DNA of 64,000 bases. It comes from Aulostomus chinensis. Its lineage: Eukaryota > Chordata > Actinopteri > Syngnathiformes > Aulostomidae. The notes below the pieces were generated by a model. That model searched no databases. It saw nothing but the letters and a program-made list of their open reading frames with translations, and was not told where the DNA came from. Position 1 is the first letter of the stretch. Every line of letters begins with the position of its first letter. The stretch is from positions 20,255,001-20,319,000 of the forward strand of contig JBBMOA010000013.1 of NCBI GenBank assembly GCA_037954235.1, given 5' to 3'. Position numbers and translations under genes: made by a program. Positions 26,727 to 39,683 of the stretch are shown in pieces.

Positions 26727-26804
26727 CAAACACACACACACACACGCACGCACGCACGAACGCACACAAAAACAGAGCAATAGTGAATTACAGGTCAACA
26801 GTGG

Positions 26805-26857
<53 letters not shown>
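26727..26857. repeat. two CA arrays with ACGC units
   Basis: CA/CACG repeats at 26727-26767 and a pure CA run at 26806-26857, separated by about 40 bp of unique sequence. Minus-strand frames here give poly(Cys-Val) artefacts. Confidence 0.95.
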
Positions 26858-26859
<2 letters not shown>

Positions 26860-29774
26860 CTCCATTAAATGAAGATCAATTGTTTGCTCATGTTGTGTAA
26901 TCACAATTTAATTTCACTGATTTTGAGATTTAATTTGTTTATTGTCGTACCCCATGCTGTCCTCATCACCCAGAAAATTCTTCCAACTAATAATATGACA
27001 TACAGAGAGGGTTGAGTGGCAGTGGGGAGAATATGTAGGATTTGTTGATATTAATGTAGAGTTCACCTCCTTGAATAATTATTCTTAAAGCGGTGTAATA
27101 TTATCTCTGGATTGTCAACTGTAGGTGGTTTACTTTCTGTTCCAGTGTCTGCACTGAGATTGACTTCAGTAGGTGTGCACAGACCCGCTGTCTTTAAAGT
27201 AACTTTAAAATATCATTATGAAATAAAAATAAATATAACTGACAAAGCAGGTAAACCTTGGCCAAGTTTACAGAACATGGAGAGACCTTTCTGCATTCAC
27301 TGGTCAATGCTGGATTTTTCAATTCTAATTAAATCATCAGTACTACATAATTAATGCTCATGACTTTCTAGTTGTTTTTATTTTTTCGATACAATTATAA
27401 ACTCTAGTTGGAGTATTCCATACTGACAATGAGCAAAAAAAAAATAAATAAAAAAAAGGACTTATCAAGTCATTTATTTATTTTAGGTTATTTTGTGGGA
27501 CTACACAAAGTAACTTGTTGCTCATGGATTATGGGCCGTGTTGTAAAGACATTTCCAGACGCCAAGGGTTTGTGTGTAGTATTTTGGTTAAACTAAAATA
27601 AGTGTGATTCAATGACCAATAAATAAGCTCTGTCTCCTCATGGAGGCAGCAGGATGAATGAAGGGGAGGCCGTGATCTTCAGCCTTCACTATGGGCTGTT
27701 TCCGATATTCAGATATTCTGATACGATTATGAACTTTGATAAGACAGATGGTCACCCTCAAACTTAATGGAATTTGAATTTGAAGCATAACTAATTTCCA
27801 TTGTATAATCATTCTGTTTTGGCTCCTTTTGAATCTTATTTATGTAATTGTTTTGGTGAAGCCAACAACTAGGGGCCAGAATGTTTGAGCCTGTTGATTA
27901 TTTGTATTAATTAAATGATCATTTGAATTATTTGGGAATGCAAAGGATAATGCTAACTGTTGTATATGAACTAAAACATATCTTTTTGCTGCTCACGTCC
28001 CTCCTCCTGATCAGGCCGTCCTGCTCCTGTGATTAGGGAGTGAGGACAGCTGGTTTGCGGTCAGTCTGTCTTTTGTGCTGATGGAGTGAGGGGTGAAATA
28101 GTTCATCTACCGCTAAAAAAACGTCTTTTATTTGCTCATTGTTTGATTGTTTCAATTCAGTTCTGTTCATTTAAAATAGATTCAAAACCTTTTATTTGAT
28201 CAAACCGAAGCATCTCCATGAGCGCTTAGTGATTCGTAGACCTCCTCCTCACAAACTACTCTGATGTTTTTTGACTTTTTTGAACGCAAGAGTAGCCATA
28301 ACACCTCCCATTTTGCATTTCGCTTTGCAGGACTTGAGGCCTCCTGATGCTAATTCACTAATATACTTTGCCGGAGAAAAGTAGAGTTCCAAGATTTTAT
28401 TTTATTTTTTTAATGTATTTATTTTTATATAATAAATTTTCATGTATATTTTTGTCACAGGTTAAATCGTAGAATATCCTGTAGATGATTCCTGACAGAC
28501 TGCTATTTGTGGCACACATATTGACATCATAAATACATGAGCAATACAAATAGGTATCTTGACTGAGAGACTTAATAAAGTTAGTTAACATTGAGGGTAA
28601 ATACAGAGTCGAGCGTCCACATCCAAATCCTGTTACTGAGCAAATGTCAGACACAATATTTGCCAATTGTTACTTATACAGTAGCTCCTGGTACATAATT
28701 CCACACAGATGTTTCTATCTTGAATGAGTATTCATCAGATATTGCCAAATACGCTAGAATAATAAGCACTGACATAAAAAAAGAGATGTTGGTAGTGCCA
28801 ACACATGATGCTTTTAGGCTCTGAAAGGGCTTGGAGAATCCTACATAAAGTCTCAGGTGCTGATGTAATTTTCACACCATTTTACATCAGCACTTTCAGT
28901 CACGCAGGTTCAAAGTATCATGAGAACATCGCCCGTGGCTGGGGATTATCTTCACATAGGTTGTGAGTGAGATGGCCTATGTTAAAAGTCCAGAGCCATC
29001 GTTAATCCGAGTCCATTCCATGTTCTGGCTGTTTCGAAGTTTATGCTAAAAGCCCTAAGTCTTTTACTGTGGAAGCTGCTCAGGTTTGGAATGTTGCTCA
29101 TGAAGAGTTTGAGCTAAACTGAAGTGTACTTCACCACTTTACCTTTGAAAATTGCCTTTTTATAGCTGACATCTTTCCAGAAGCTGCTTTTGAATGGTAT
29201 AAGGAAAATTACAAGCACGGCAATTTAAATACTTATGAAGAGAATATATATCAAAATAATTAACAGATCAGAAACGGCGGTAACATTAATTAAGAACCCT
29301 CAAACAAAAAACTTTACATTCCCTTGATTGCTTGATTTGTCATCTGCAGATGGAGTGAAAGAGGGGTAAATATATTCACATCTCAATTTAAGTGCATGAG
29401 AAGGAGAACAAGTAGCACTTGCATGTAAATAAAGCAATAATTTAAAAAAGTCTATATTTGAAGAAGAACAAAAAAAGTTAGTGGGAAGAAAATTCCCTAT
29501 TACCACATCAAGTGCTGATGGGATAATATGTTGTGCTAAACTTAAATTAATCATACGTCAATTCCATGTATTTAATCATTAATCAGAGCGTGCAAACTGT
29601 CACATAGTGTTGTTTATTTTTGCCTCAGTATGACAGGGATGCTTTTAAAACTCAAGATGTTTTTTTGTTTTTTTTTATCCCTTTACACAATATGTTGCAT
29701 GAATGCAGCTGCTTAATTATGGTTTCAAGTGTTGTCCTGTGGTACAAGTACGCTGTGAAACTGGAATTATTGCC

Positions 29775-29860
29775 TCAGGGTTGTATGCCTCTGCCAACTA
29801 GTCTGGTTGCACTTTACATCCATATTTGTCTAGACTCATACAATGCATTGTATTGAATGT
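29775..29860 (+). repeat. possible old interspersed repeat fragment (1)
   Basis: Shares the 16-mer ggttgtatgcctctgc with 43108-43123 on the same strand and continues with tctagactcatacaatgcat-like text that I recall from dispersed fish repeats. Limits are approximate. Confidence 0.4.
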
Positions 29861-29992
29861 AGTATAGAGAAAATTGAATTACACCATTAAGTGTGTCTTT
29901 TTTTGTGAAAGGGAGCCATCATTATTCTCTCGACGCATGAGAGATGGCTTTGGAACTTTTTCTTTTTTCCTTGTATTTTAGTAACATATCAA

Positions 29993-30045
29993 AGTTTAGT
30001 TTAGTTTATTAGCTTATTTGACAGGGGCCATGTACAAGTTGACTT
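29993..30045 (+). repeat. possible short interspersed repeat fragment
   Basis: agtttagtttattagcttat followed by tgacaggggccatgtacaa resembles a dispersed fish repeat start. Only about 50 bp is recognisable. Confidence 0.35.
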
Positions 30046-30222
30046 TTAACTGTCTTTTTCAACTGTAAAATTGCAACGCATCATCATTTTATGGTATGTA
30101 TGTTATAATCACAGTCACTTGGGAAGTGATACGACTTTTGGCATTGGATTATCTCTCTGTAATTGGAATATCTTGTATTAGACTTGTAATTTGCATCATT
30201 TAGAGAAAATGAAACACATCTT

Positions 30223-30585
30223 AGAGGCGGTGCAGTGGTCAGCGCTGTCGCCTCACAGCAAGAAGGTTCCAGGTTCGAGTCTCAGCTCGGGCACAGGATC
30301 TTTCTGTGCAGAGTCTTCATGTTCTCCCTGTATCTGCGTGGGCTCTCTCCAGGTACTCCAACTTCCTCCCACAGTCCAAAAACATGCAACTAAACTAATA
30401 GGATACTCTAAATTGACCGTAGGTGTGACTGTGAGTGTGAATGGTTGTCTGTCTGTATGTGTTGGCCCTGTGGTGGACTGGTGACCTGTCCAGGGGGAAC
30501 CCCGCCTCACGCCTGAAAGCCACTGGGATAGGCTCCAGCCCCCCCGCGACCCTTAACAGGATAAGGGGAAGAAAATGGATGGATG
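30223..30585 (+). mobile_element. full-length SINE (type I), 12-bp target duplication
   Basis: It has the head gcggtgcagtggtcagcgc, the B-box GGTTCGAGTCTC, the shared body, then the tail ggataaggggaagaaaatgg with a short ATGG repeat. Direct repeats gaaacacatctt (30211-30222) and gaaacacatttt (30586-30597), with one mismatch, flank it. It lies in the diaph2 intron between exons D and E, antisense to the gene. Confidence 0.92.
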
Positions 30586-32504
30586 GAAACACATTTTGCC
30601 ACTGTCCCTCTAAACCAGAGCAGCATTCTGCTCATTGAGTACATGTGGCCATGCCAGGGAAATAGTGTCCTTGGCAGGATGAAGACCAAACGTGGGGGTT
30701 GAAGGTGGAAGGCAAAGGGTGGGTCAGCTTTTGCCCTTCCCATGCTGCTCATTGCCATCATCAACCTGCTCCTCCCTGATGAGCTCATTAGGTACCCTAG
30801 AACTACCACCCAGGGGGCCATTTACTTGATTGACTAAAGTGAGAAAGCAGACCTTTTTTTTTTTTTTCTTGCCCATCAATAATGGTCCAATCAGCCCCCT
30901 GAGGGATTACCAGGCTCTATACTGGAACTCCACACTGATTCAGAGGACATGTACACTATGCTTGGCGAATTTGTAAATGCATCTTTTTCTCCCCATTTCA
31001 GCTCCTTGCCCAGACTAAAACAGTTTCTCTCACCTGAAAACAGAGCTTTTCCAAACAAGACTCCAGGGTGTGAAAATCATACACTGCTGGCTTGGTGTTT
31101 TACTGCTACCAGGATAAATGGAGCTTTAAAAAAAAAATGCTCCTTTCAGTAATTGGTCATTATAAATGTCAAAACATCTGAATACAGGGCTGCCCCCATG
31201 AACCCGGTGTTATGAAAGATTTTCATACCACGTCACAGTTATAAAATAATTCTGATTTAGCAGTGAAACATTTTTGGAAATGGATCTCAGCAAACTGGCG
31301 GTGTTTGCTAACAGTCATATCATCGTTTGACAACATGAACTAAAAATGGCATAAAAAGAGACCAACTATAGTGAATTTGGCTTTATTTAAACACAGTATG
31401 CGTAAGTTAGTGATAGGAGACAGCAGGCAGGGCTGGACGGAGGTTAAACAGGCTGAGCACTTGGCAGTAAACGACTGTGGCTGCAGGGGAGTTTCATGGA
31501 ATCAGAGATGACAACTTTATCTAATTTTCTCGATGATCCCTAGTTTGAAATGCCAATATCGCTGATTTATCAGCGCAGTTGCTGCTATTAACCTATATTT
31601 ATATTGATTCTGTCAGACAAAGACGCTAGCATATAATTTTGATTTCTATCAGCCAGGTTGAATGTCCTGCTCCTTACTGGAGATGTTGGCTTTATGTTGG
31701 GTTGGTTATTGGGTACCTTGTTAAATCTAAAGCTTTAACACATAGCTTCACTGCAGCTGGAAATGTCTGAGCTGCACAGTTTCCAGCCCTATCGTCTACA
31801 CTTCGGCATCTACTGTGCTCCACATCTCCATATCATGCTCCTGCTCTGCTGTTTAATTCAAAGCACTTCTCATTTGATTGTTGATTAGTTGACAGTTACA
31901 TGTCCTGTTGTCTATAAACTAATCTGAGGCATGCATGTTGAGTCATAAATAAATTAATCTTAACAGCATACGTTTACATCTGTTTAACTACTGTTTTCCA
32001 GGCAGCAGAAGAGGAAAAACTGAACTAAACAAGTTAGTCACTATGTCTGTGGAAAACAATTTTAATGATCTAAGAGAAGCAGGATTGATGATGGCAGAAC
32101 AGGTGTGACTGGGAATGATTTCCTTCACGTACATAAAAATTATGGCCAGGTAAATGTTGCTTGCATCTAAATTTTTTATTGGCTAAACAATTTACAGCTA
32201 CAACTGAGAAGTTGCCAATAAATGTGTGAACCATAAATACAAATGTTATCAGTTATATAAATACGTAGCGACTTTTGTATGTTAAAACAAAATATTGTTG
32301 ATCATAAAAATTTTAGCATGCGAAATAGCTACAGGGTCCACAGTCCAGTTCTGGCTGTAAACCTGTGGAGCATATTAGGACCCTTGCTGCCCCCACAGTA
32401 CAAGCAATAAAAACAGTGTGTTGCTCAGGAAAATGAATTCGGGACATATTCATGTCAACTGGTTTTGTGTTGCTCATGTGTTCAACGGTGTTGTGGTGAG
32501 TTAC

Positions 32505-32744
32505 CTTGCAGAGGAAGCCGACGTTGAAACCAAATGTCTGGGCGTTCCTTGAACCAGCATTCATGTAATTGCCCACCAGCAACACCATTTCCAGTAGCTT
32601 GCAAAAACCTTCACTCTTCTTCACCTCCTCGCAGGCAAATGTCACATTCATAATGTCTGGCCGGATGTTATTCACCTGCTCCTCAAATGTCAGCTTGAAC
32701 AGAATGCCGTTGAGACGCGGCCGCAGCAGCTTCACTGAACTCAT
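32505..32744 (-). CDS. diaph2: diaph2 exon D: FH2 core with the GNYMN motif
   Basis: The largest exon found: 240 nt, exactly 80 codons, phase 0 at both ends. The acceptor is ctccag and the donor gtaact. It starts MSSVKLLRPRLNGILFKLTF and contains the FH2 hallmark LLVGNYMNAGSRNAQTFGF, ending FLCK. GNYMN is the most conserved FH2 motif. The initial methionine is an internal codon following ...FGIV from exon C, not a translation start. An open frame runs through both splice sites, so a naive ORF call here would give a spurious 183-residue protein. No stops, frameshifts or missing conserved motif are seen, so the exon looks functional. Confidence 0.96.
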
Positions 32745-32963
32745 CTGGAGGAAAAAATAAGAATGACCAAATTCATACAGAAAAAAGATAGGAAAGAGCA
32801 AATTCACATTACATGTCATTGGTGTTTCATAAACAAAATTAAGTAAGAACACTAAAATAGACACTGAGGTTAAGTATATTTTAAATGCTCAGACTGAACA
32901 GGTTCATCTCATATACTTTTTTCATATACTATCTCTTTCAGATAACAGATAAACAAAACAAGC

Positions 32964-33023
<60 letters not shown>
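32964..33023. repeat. compound microsatellite (AT)n(AG)n at the Tc1 edge
   Basis: AT run followed by an AG run. It ends exactly where transposase homology starts, about 220 nt upstream of the exon D acceptor in transcription. Confidence 0.97.
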
Positions 33024-33027
<4 letters not shown>

Positions 33028-33816
33028 CAGCTGCTTTCAGGCAGATTAGAGCTCAGATTCATGCCACACAGAGTTCTGGTAGCAGACACATCTCTACATC
33101 AACTGTTCAGAGGAGACTTCACCAACCAGGCCTTCATGGTCAAATAGCTGCTAAGAAACCACTACTGAGGAAAAGCAACAAGCAGAGGAGATTTGTTTGG
33201 GCCAAGAAACACAAGGAATGGACATTAGACCAGTGGAAATCTGTGCTTTGGTCTGATGAGTCCAAATTTGAGATCTTTGGTTCCACCCTCCATGTCACTG
33301 TGCGATGCAGAAAAGGTGACTGGATGGTCTCTACATGCATGGTTCCCACTGTGACGTGTGGAAGAGGAGGTGTGATGGTGTGGGGGTGCTTTACTGGTGG
33401 CACTGGTGGGGATTTACCGGTACTCAAAATTACAGGCACACTGAAGCAGCATGGCTTCCACAGCATCCTGCAGCGACACGCCATCCCATCCGGTTTGCGT
33501 TCAGTTGGATCATCGTTTATTTTTCAACAGGACGATGACCTCAAACACACCTCTGGGCTGTTTGACCAAGAAGGAGAGCAATGGAGTGCTGTGCCAGGTG
33601 ACCTGGCCTCCACAGTCACCTGACCTGAACCCAATCCAGATGGTTTGGGCTGAGATGGACCACAGAGTGAAGCCAAAAGGGCCAACAAGCGCTCAGCATC
33701 TCTGGGAACTCCTTCAAGACTGTTGGAAAACCACTTCAGGTGACGCCCTCATGAAGCTCTGAGAGAATGTCAAGAGTGCGCAAAGCCGTAATCAAAGTAA
33801 AGGGTGGCCATTTTGA
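33024..33816 (+). pseudogene. decayed Tc1-like DD34E transposase
   Basis: Tc1 transposases cut and paste DNA using a DD34E catalytic triad. Frame 1 runs from 33024 with Tc1-like text including GLHGQIAAKKPLLRK, then SVLWSDESKFEIFG with the first catalytic Asp, then GGVMVWGCF and FQQDDDLKHTS with the second Asp. After about 33560 the homology continues in the next frame (VTWPPQSPDLNPIQMVW, then LWELLQDCWK), so there is a frameshift. A TGA at 33760-33762 lies before the end of the homology, which runs to about 33816. The third catalytic position, normally Glu in NPIE, is Gln here. The N-terminal helix-turn-helix region is largely absent. The copy cannot encode an active enzyme. Confidence 0.9.
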
Positions 33817-34002
33817 AGAGTCTAAAATATAAAACATGTTTTGAGTTATTTCACACTTGTTTTTGTTTAGTACATCATTCCATGTGTCTTCATTCATAGT
33901 TTTGATGCCTTCAGTGAGAATCTACAATGTAAATAGTCATGAGAAGAAAGAAAAACCATTAAATCAGAGGGTGTGTCCAAACATTTGACTGGTCGTGTTT
34001 AT
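33024..34002 (+). mobile_element. 5'-truncated Tc1/mariner-type transposon relic
   Basis: The right-hand part is typical of fish Tc1 elements. A transposase remnant is followed by a non-coding tail that ends in a terminal-inverted-repeat-like sequence, TCCAAACATTTGACTGGT, near 33976-33993, next to TA-rich DNA. The matching left terminal repeat and the N-terminal DNA-binding part are missing. The recognisable homology begins directly at the end of an AT/GA microsatellite (32964-33023), which probably replaced or expanded over the left end. The element is in the opposite orientation to diaph2 and inside an intron. Confidence 0.88.
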
Positions 34003-34657
34003 AAAAAAAAAAAAAAACCTTGACCAAACCACACTTTCTTCTGTTCCCAAATATCCTGAGAATTTTGAAAATTCCTTCATATTATTTATAATAATAGCGA
34101 TTCATACACAGAACAAACAACAACAGAGAACCCTGTAAAAACCCTGAAAAGTTACACCACATTGCAATCGGCGTTCATATGTAATCTTCAGTGTAATTAC
34201 TGCTGCAGCGAGTTTTAATTAACTGAAAATCAACAACCCTGTTTAGCAAATGGGATTGCCTTGTTCTTGGCCTCCCTCCTGACTTTCACAGAGATAAAGA
34301 AGTCTTCCCCAAAACAGATTTGTCATTGATAAAGTAACAGCCTTGACCAATACCTGAAGGAACCAAAAAACAAAACAAAACGGCAAGAAAGTATAAAGTA
34401 AATAGAATAAACATAGAATTGAAATAGGGTTAATAATATACACTTTTTAAAAATTATTTTTGCCGTAAAATAAGAGGGAAAGCAGCAAACAGGTAAATTC
34501 TACAGACAGCTGCATATTAGATTTGGTCAGTTCCAGATCAACAGCAGTAATATTTTTGTTGCTGCTCACATTTATTTAGGTGTATGATTAATAAATTGTG
34601 TGCCAAACAAATGCCTACATTTTACTTTCGCACCCACCTCTACACATTTAAGTGTGA

Positions 34658-34714
<57 letters not shown>
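34658..34714. repeat. compound microsatellite (GT)n(AT)n(AC)n
   Basis: GT, then AT, then AC blocks. It is self-complementary overall and able to fold back. Confidence 0.95.
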
Positions 34715-35246
34715 GATACAAGCATAAATAGACACACACCAACCGTCTTCCCTGCTTGGAATGATTGGTATACAATGAAGAGGAATCACAATGAAAGGGA
34801 GCACACCAGTGACAGCTCTAGCAGAGAAAAGCTTCAACATGTCTTATTTCTCCCGGGAACTGAATAGCCCTGAACTGAGGAGTTATTTCTTCTCTGAGAA
34901 AGTGTATGATCACTACATTGGTGAGATCACAAGGGAAACTGCCACCCCTGCATCATTGCACCTCCTAAAAGGAATGGGTGAAGCAAAAACTTAAATGACT
35001 AAAGAGGGGAAAAAAAGAAATACACGGGAGCACATCTGCCACCCCTGGGTCTAATTGAACATTGTTTTCTGAAAATGTGTTAAGCTCTATGATGATGCTG
35101 TTCAGTTTAAAAATAACACTTTTCTTTACAGTTGTCTCTTCACATGGTAAATGATGGGAGGGATAATTGAAAAAAAAAAGACTTAACTGAAAGAAATAGT
35201 CACAACCACTTGATGATGAAATTAAATTCTCCTGCGCATGATTTAC

Positions 35247-35335
35247 AGCAGGGATTCCCAAAGTGCGGTGGGGGTACATGTGCCGCCACTTGGGGGGTGC
35301 GCGAGATAAAAATGTGATGGCGGTTTTATTTTCCC
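35247..35335. repeat. possible hAT-MITE terminus
   Basis: cagggattcccaaagtgcgg followed by a G-rich run resembles hAT MITE ends of the form CAGGGRTTCCCAAAG. The opposite terminus was not found with confidence; gattcccaaactttg near 35827 is a weak candidate. Confidence 0.35.
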
Positions 35336-35408
35336 ACACAATAAAAATGTGTATATAAACGTTTCCCTTGTGAAATTTAAAATCAAAAGCTGACATATTG
35401 TGTCAGTG

Positions 35409-35429
35409 TTTTTTTTTTTTTTTTTTTTT
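35409..35429. repeat. poly-T run
   Basis: 21 thymines, which is poly-A in the diaph2 transcript direction. Confidence 0.93.
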
Positions 35430-35974
35430 GTATTTTATTAATACAATGCAGTTTCTTCAATGAATAATTAAAGGCTGCAACTGGTGGCATTTCCTTTGTT
35501 GTTGTTTTTTAATTTTGTCTTTCATTTGAGTTTAACGTTACCTGCCAAACAGTTTGTTGTTTTGCTCTTTGCGCTTAAATCTATTGCCATCACACTAGAT
35601 TTTTGGGGTATTTCCTGACAATAATCGCAAAGTGCCGAGCAGGCATATTCAGGTTCAAGATGAAATGCAATGCACATTCAAGATCAAATGCAATGTATCA
35701 ACAGGTGGGTGATGAAGGACTTGTGAATTTTTCTTGCCTCATTTCTTTTTGCAGGAACAAATATAAGAAAATAAATGCAATGACATTCACACATGGGGCC
35801 CATTGCCTCTGTCATCTAGAAGCTGGATTCCCAAACTTTGTTTGATTTTCTAATTCAAGTGTAACTCTTGGATGTGAATTTCTCTTAACAGGATCTATCT
35901 TTTTAAAAGTATGAATGCAACTGTGCATGCTGTGCGTTGTGTCGGAGCGATCCAGTAGGTAACATCATACTCAC

Positions 35975-36076
35975 CACAATCCCAAACTGCTCCGACTCCA
36001 CCAGCTCTTCATATTCACCCTTTAGTTCTGATAGCGAATTCAGCTCTTTCTGCTCTGGTAGGTTCTTTATCAGGTT
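35975..36076 (-). CDS. diaph2: diaph2 exon C: FH2, NLIKNLPEQKEL...ESEQFGIV
   Basis: The minus-strand acceptor tttgtag is followed by exactly 34 codons and the donor gtgagt, so both ends are in phase 0. The protein begins NLIKNLPEQKEL and ends ESEQFGIV. It corresponds to the diaphanous FH2 segment that reads N-L-(I/V)-K then an acidic helix ending in (S/P)EQFG(V/I)V. NLPEQKELN is nearer to my memory of DIAPH2 (HLPEQK.LNEL) than to the PEPEQL form of DIAPH1, which supports the paralog call. It sits 18.4 kb downstream of exon B in transcription and 3.2 kb upstream of exon D. Confidence 0.92.
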
Positions 36077-39000
36077 CTACAAATGGAGTCCACACAAAGG
36101 CACAGACACAGACAAACATACACACAGAGTGGGTGTTAATGTAGATCTCATTTTGAGTCCACATCGGTACAAAATCTTCTCAAATCGATGGATGGCAGGG
36201 CACCTTAGGAGCAGAGCAGTAGGAGAAGAAAAGAGTGCAAACCAGCATTGTAAGAAGCTGCCTGGTATGTACCCGTTCATCTTAGCTGGTTCGCAAACAT
36301 TATTCAACCCTTGAATTGACCTTGGGTTTATTCATACAGATGGAACTCCTGAACTAAGTACTCAAGAGAAGTACTCAGGCTTGTGATGCATTTGTGAGCC
36401 ATGAGCATACATGATGTGTAAAGCCTCCTTCGGTTCCTGACGCTGTCAAAGTAAACATTATTTTTGTTTTGATAGGATTCCTGATAACCCGGTGGGCAAC
36501 GAGCAGATGAAGGCACATAATCACTGTTCAGTGTTGGCTATTCATCGTTACAGTTGAAGCTTTTAGCCAATTACTCGACATGTCAGGGACTTCCAGATAA
36601 CTGACCTTCTCGGGCATAATGCACATCACCTCGCACAATTCACCAATTGTGCAGCATTAATTTGCTACTATTCTCTTCAACTGTATGTACAGGGGCTGAT
36701 ATAAATAGAAAAATAGCGGTGGTGAGGTTGAACATTAAGATGGAGATGAGGAAGATAATAGGAGGGGGCGTGTTTTCCGTAAATGTTAATTGTTTGTGTG
36801 AAGGTCAGCAAAGTTAATAAAACTGACCACAGTTCCCTCATTTTCTCTGAGGGGATAAAGATGTGCCCTTTTCCCAGTCTTCACTATGCTTCTTTCCTCA
36901 TTAGTTTCCTAAATGTATTAAGCGGGAACGGACTAGTGCAGAGTCACGTGACCAGATGGGGTTTGACACGGGAAAAAAAGCAGACACTCATCTTGGGCCA
37001 TGAGACTAGCTGGCCACTATAGACCTGAGCAGCCACTGCAGGCACCACTGGCAGATTCTACTACCCGCTAATGATGACATCTCTGTGCTTCCCTCGGGGA
37101 ATTCAGCAGTGTAAAAAAGAAAGCCATAATGCAGGTCTGGCATTCCTGTTTGGAAGGGAGCCATTACTGCAAATATTGCTGGCTTTTACTGAAGCCTGCA
37201 AGGTACACCTGGATAATGAAGGCTTTTGATCCAGTGATATAAATATTTGTATTATAGTAATTAACTAAAATTCTATTGGAACTAAAGGATTATGGTGTTC
37301 AGTTTTGTTTTAGAACAACTCATACAACACAGAGCTGCTAATTATTCACATCTTTTCATATACAACCTCTTCATGATGGAGTTTCAGAAACTTAATGGAT
37401 TTTATCAATACACAGAGAGAGATGCCGGTTTATGGTGGATATGTAGCTCTCCCTGAAAACTGTCACAACTGACTTGCCAGTAAATCGCTAGTACCTGTAA
37501 TTTTAAAATGCAGGTAATTAACAAAAAACTGAGAAAATCTGTGTGTAAGAAAAATGAGCTGCCTGTCTATGTGAGACAATGTAATGTACGGCATTTAATG
37601 TGAGACACGGATTAGTAATGTATTCTCGTCGACAATGCATCAAATGTGCCGGCATCAACATGTTATAAATCACCCATTGCTATTATTGCCAAAGCTCCAG
37701 AAAGTCACATTTCAGGCTTCCCATCTCTCCAGTTGCTTCCCAAGAAGTGATTAATAGTTGAATATGTTTTTACACGTTACAATGCCTCTACTGTATACAT
37801 GAGCTGACGGCTGTAATAGACGTACAGCACGGCAGCCGTGGTGAATCTTTCCCACAGTGATCAACTCCAGCTACCATACTAATCTATAGCTTTGGGTGGT
37901 CGGTGCACTGATTCCCATTATTTCACTTCCGATCATTGGGTAGTAGTAAACAGCACACCAAGAGAAAAAAAATACCCAAGTGCATTGCATTGAATATGGA
38001 TTCTGTAGCACTTCCTCATACTGTATTGAACTGTAGGTATAGATCAGTGATGTGGTCCATAAAACGGCAAGGGAAACGAGTGAAGTGGGTCCTGGATGTA
38101 CACATGGATCAGAACCATCATTCCAATGTCCTGTCTGTAAACAAGGTCAGCTGATCTGAGAATGAAGTTAGTATCTGAACCCAATTCCAATATTTACAAT
38201 CCAGTAGTCCATCTCTAATCATCTTTTGGGATCTTTTCTTCCTCCTTTGTATTCAACCACACAATCCTCCAGACTTATACAGTACCATAACAAGAAGCAC
38301 ACAATCACACATGCAAACATAACTGTATGGGCGCTCAATGGATTTGTCATTTCCATAGTGAGAGTAAAATGACTTACAATAGGAAGCTTTAAAACGTTTA
38401 TTTTATGTTAAAATGGAACACCCCTGAAAACACAGAAAGACGACAAGGAAATAGAAAATCGAATCCACCTTGTCCATCATCTTGTTAATTGTTCGAAACC
38501 CCATCGAGCACAATTGACACTGAGGGCATACCATATGGCAATCTTGGAGACTGGGTGATGATGGAAAGCCAGACTCCTCATCAGATACACACAGCAATCT
38601 GTGAGAGATTACTGGAGGGATACCACTACACTACACATTCGCATCACGCCTAAGGAGAAGATAAGGGTGTGACAGATCAGCACATCCAGCAAGATTTAGA
38701 CATTGACCAAAAAAAACAAAAACAATAAACAGCAACATTAAAATGTTGTTGCTTAGCTTCAACCCTCATACATTTTACTTAGTACCCCCCCCCCAAAAAA
38801 AAATGGAAAAAATGTAATATATTCAAGAAATAGACTTAATGGTAAATTTAGTAAATATGTATATTTTACTGGTGATATGAGTGAGAAATATCCTAACTCT
38901 GTCATTCTGCCATTATGTGTTGTTGTGTTGTAATGTGAATTCCTTTACAGTATCTTAGTAATTCTTCCAGTATCAGTGGTGTTTTTTCCTCCCTCTTCCC

Positions 39001-39432
39001 TTTGCTCTCAAGGCTGGTACATTGAAATAACCCAAACATGCATTGATAAATACCACATTTTATTTTAAACATGAACGTCTAAAATGAGTTTAAACAAGCG
39101 TTCCTCTCAAAATATGTTAAAATAAAATTCAGATGAATAACACAGATCTAAATATACACCATTTTGTATTTCGTTCTCATTCTGTTCCGAACTAGATGAG
39201 GAAACCGTTGCACACAACACTAAGTCAAGGTCTTATGGATTTGCTGTCAACATATCAACTCTAGGTCTCTCAGAGAGTCTCACAATAGTGATCATGGTGT
39301 TCTCGACTCCCATTTAATAAGAAATTTACATTTGTGGCGCACAAATACACTAAAACTCACAATGTGTTTGTCTCTAGAGACTGTAGTCAGTAAATAATAA
39401 ATATTGTATGAAAACTTACATATCAGCCACTG

Positions 39433-39683
39433 TGGGGGAAAGGCTTGAGAGGTAGAGTGGCCATCTAGTAATCACAAGGTGACTGGTTTGACACCCCAGC
39501 TTTGTAGAAACCATGATGAAGTCTCCTTGAGTAAGATACTCAACTCATAATTGGGTTTGTTAAGCTAGTTGGCAACTTCCATGGCAGCCTCCACTTCAGT
39601 GTGTGTGCCTATGAATTAAGTAACACTGTACAGCATTTTGTACCACTAAAGCAGACACCGCACAATCAATGCAGCCCATTTAA
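39433..39683 (+). mobile_element. decayed tRNA-headed SINE with a different tail
   Basis: The head gaggtagagtggccatctag, followed by a degraded B-box and ctccttgagtaagatactcaa, resembles the type II head region. The downstream part, with a gtacagcattttgtacca-like segment and ending near gcagcccattta, is instead like the tail of another teleost SINE class that I recall ending in an agtccattta-type sequence. It is heavily mutated. Boundaries are approximate and no target duplication was identified. Confidence 0.6.

Larger units (their letters stand above)
25576..32504 (-). other. diaph2 intron between exons D and E (6.9 kb)
   Basis: Bounded by gtaact at 32504 and cactctag at 25576. It contains a palindromic AAT/ATT microsatellite at 25905-25943 followed by an old repeat fragment, CA arrays at 26727-26857, an old fragment near 29993, and a complete SINE at 30223-30585. 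Open frames here are short and chance-like. Confidence 0.8.
32745..35974 (-). other. diaph2 intron between exons C and D (3.2 kb), holding a Tc1 relic
   Basis: Bounded by gtgagt at 35974 and ctccag at 32745. It contains the broken Tc1-like element 33024-34002 with an AT/GA microsatellite at its left edge, a GT/AT/AC compound microsatellite at 34658-34714, a poly-T run at 35409-35429 and a possible hAT-MITE end near 35247. The remainder is unremarkable AT-rich intron. Confidence 0.8.

Noticed and set aside
32313..32864. 183-codon continuous minus-strand frame taken as one protein
   Set aside because: Only 32744-32505 is exon. The rest reads through intron on both sides of good splice signals.
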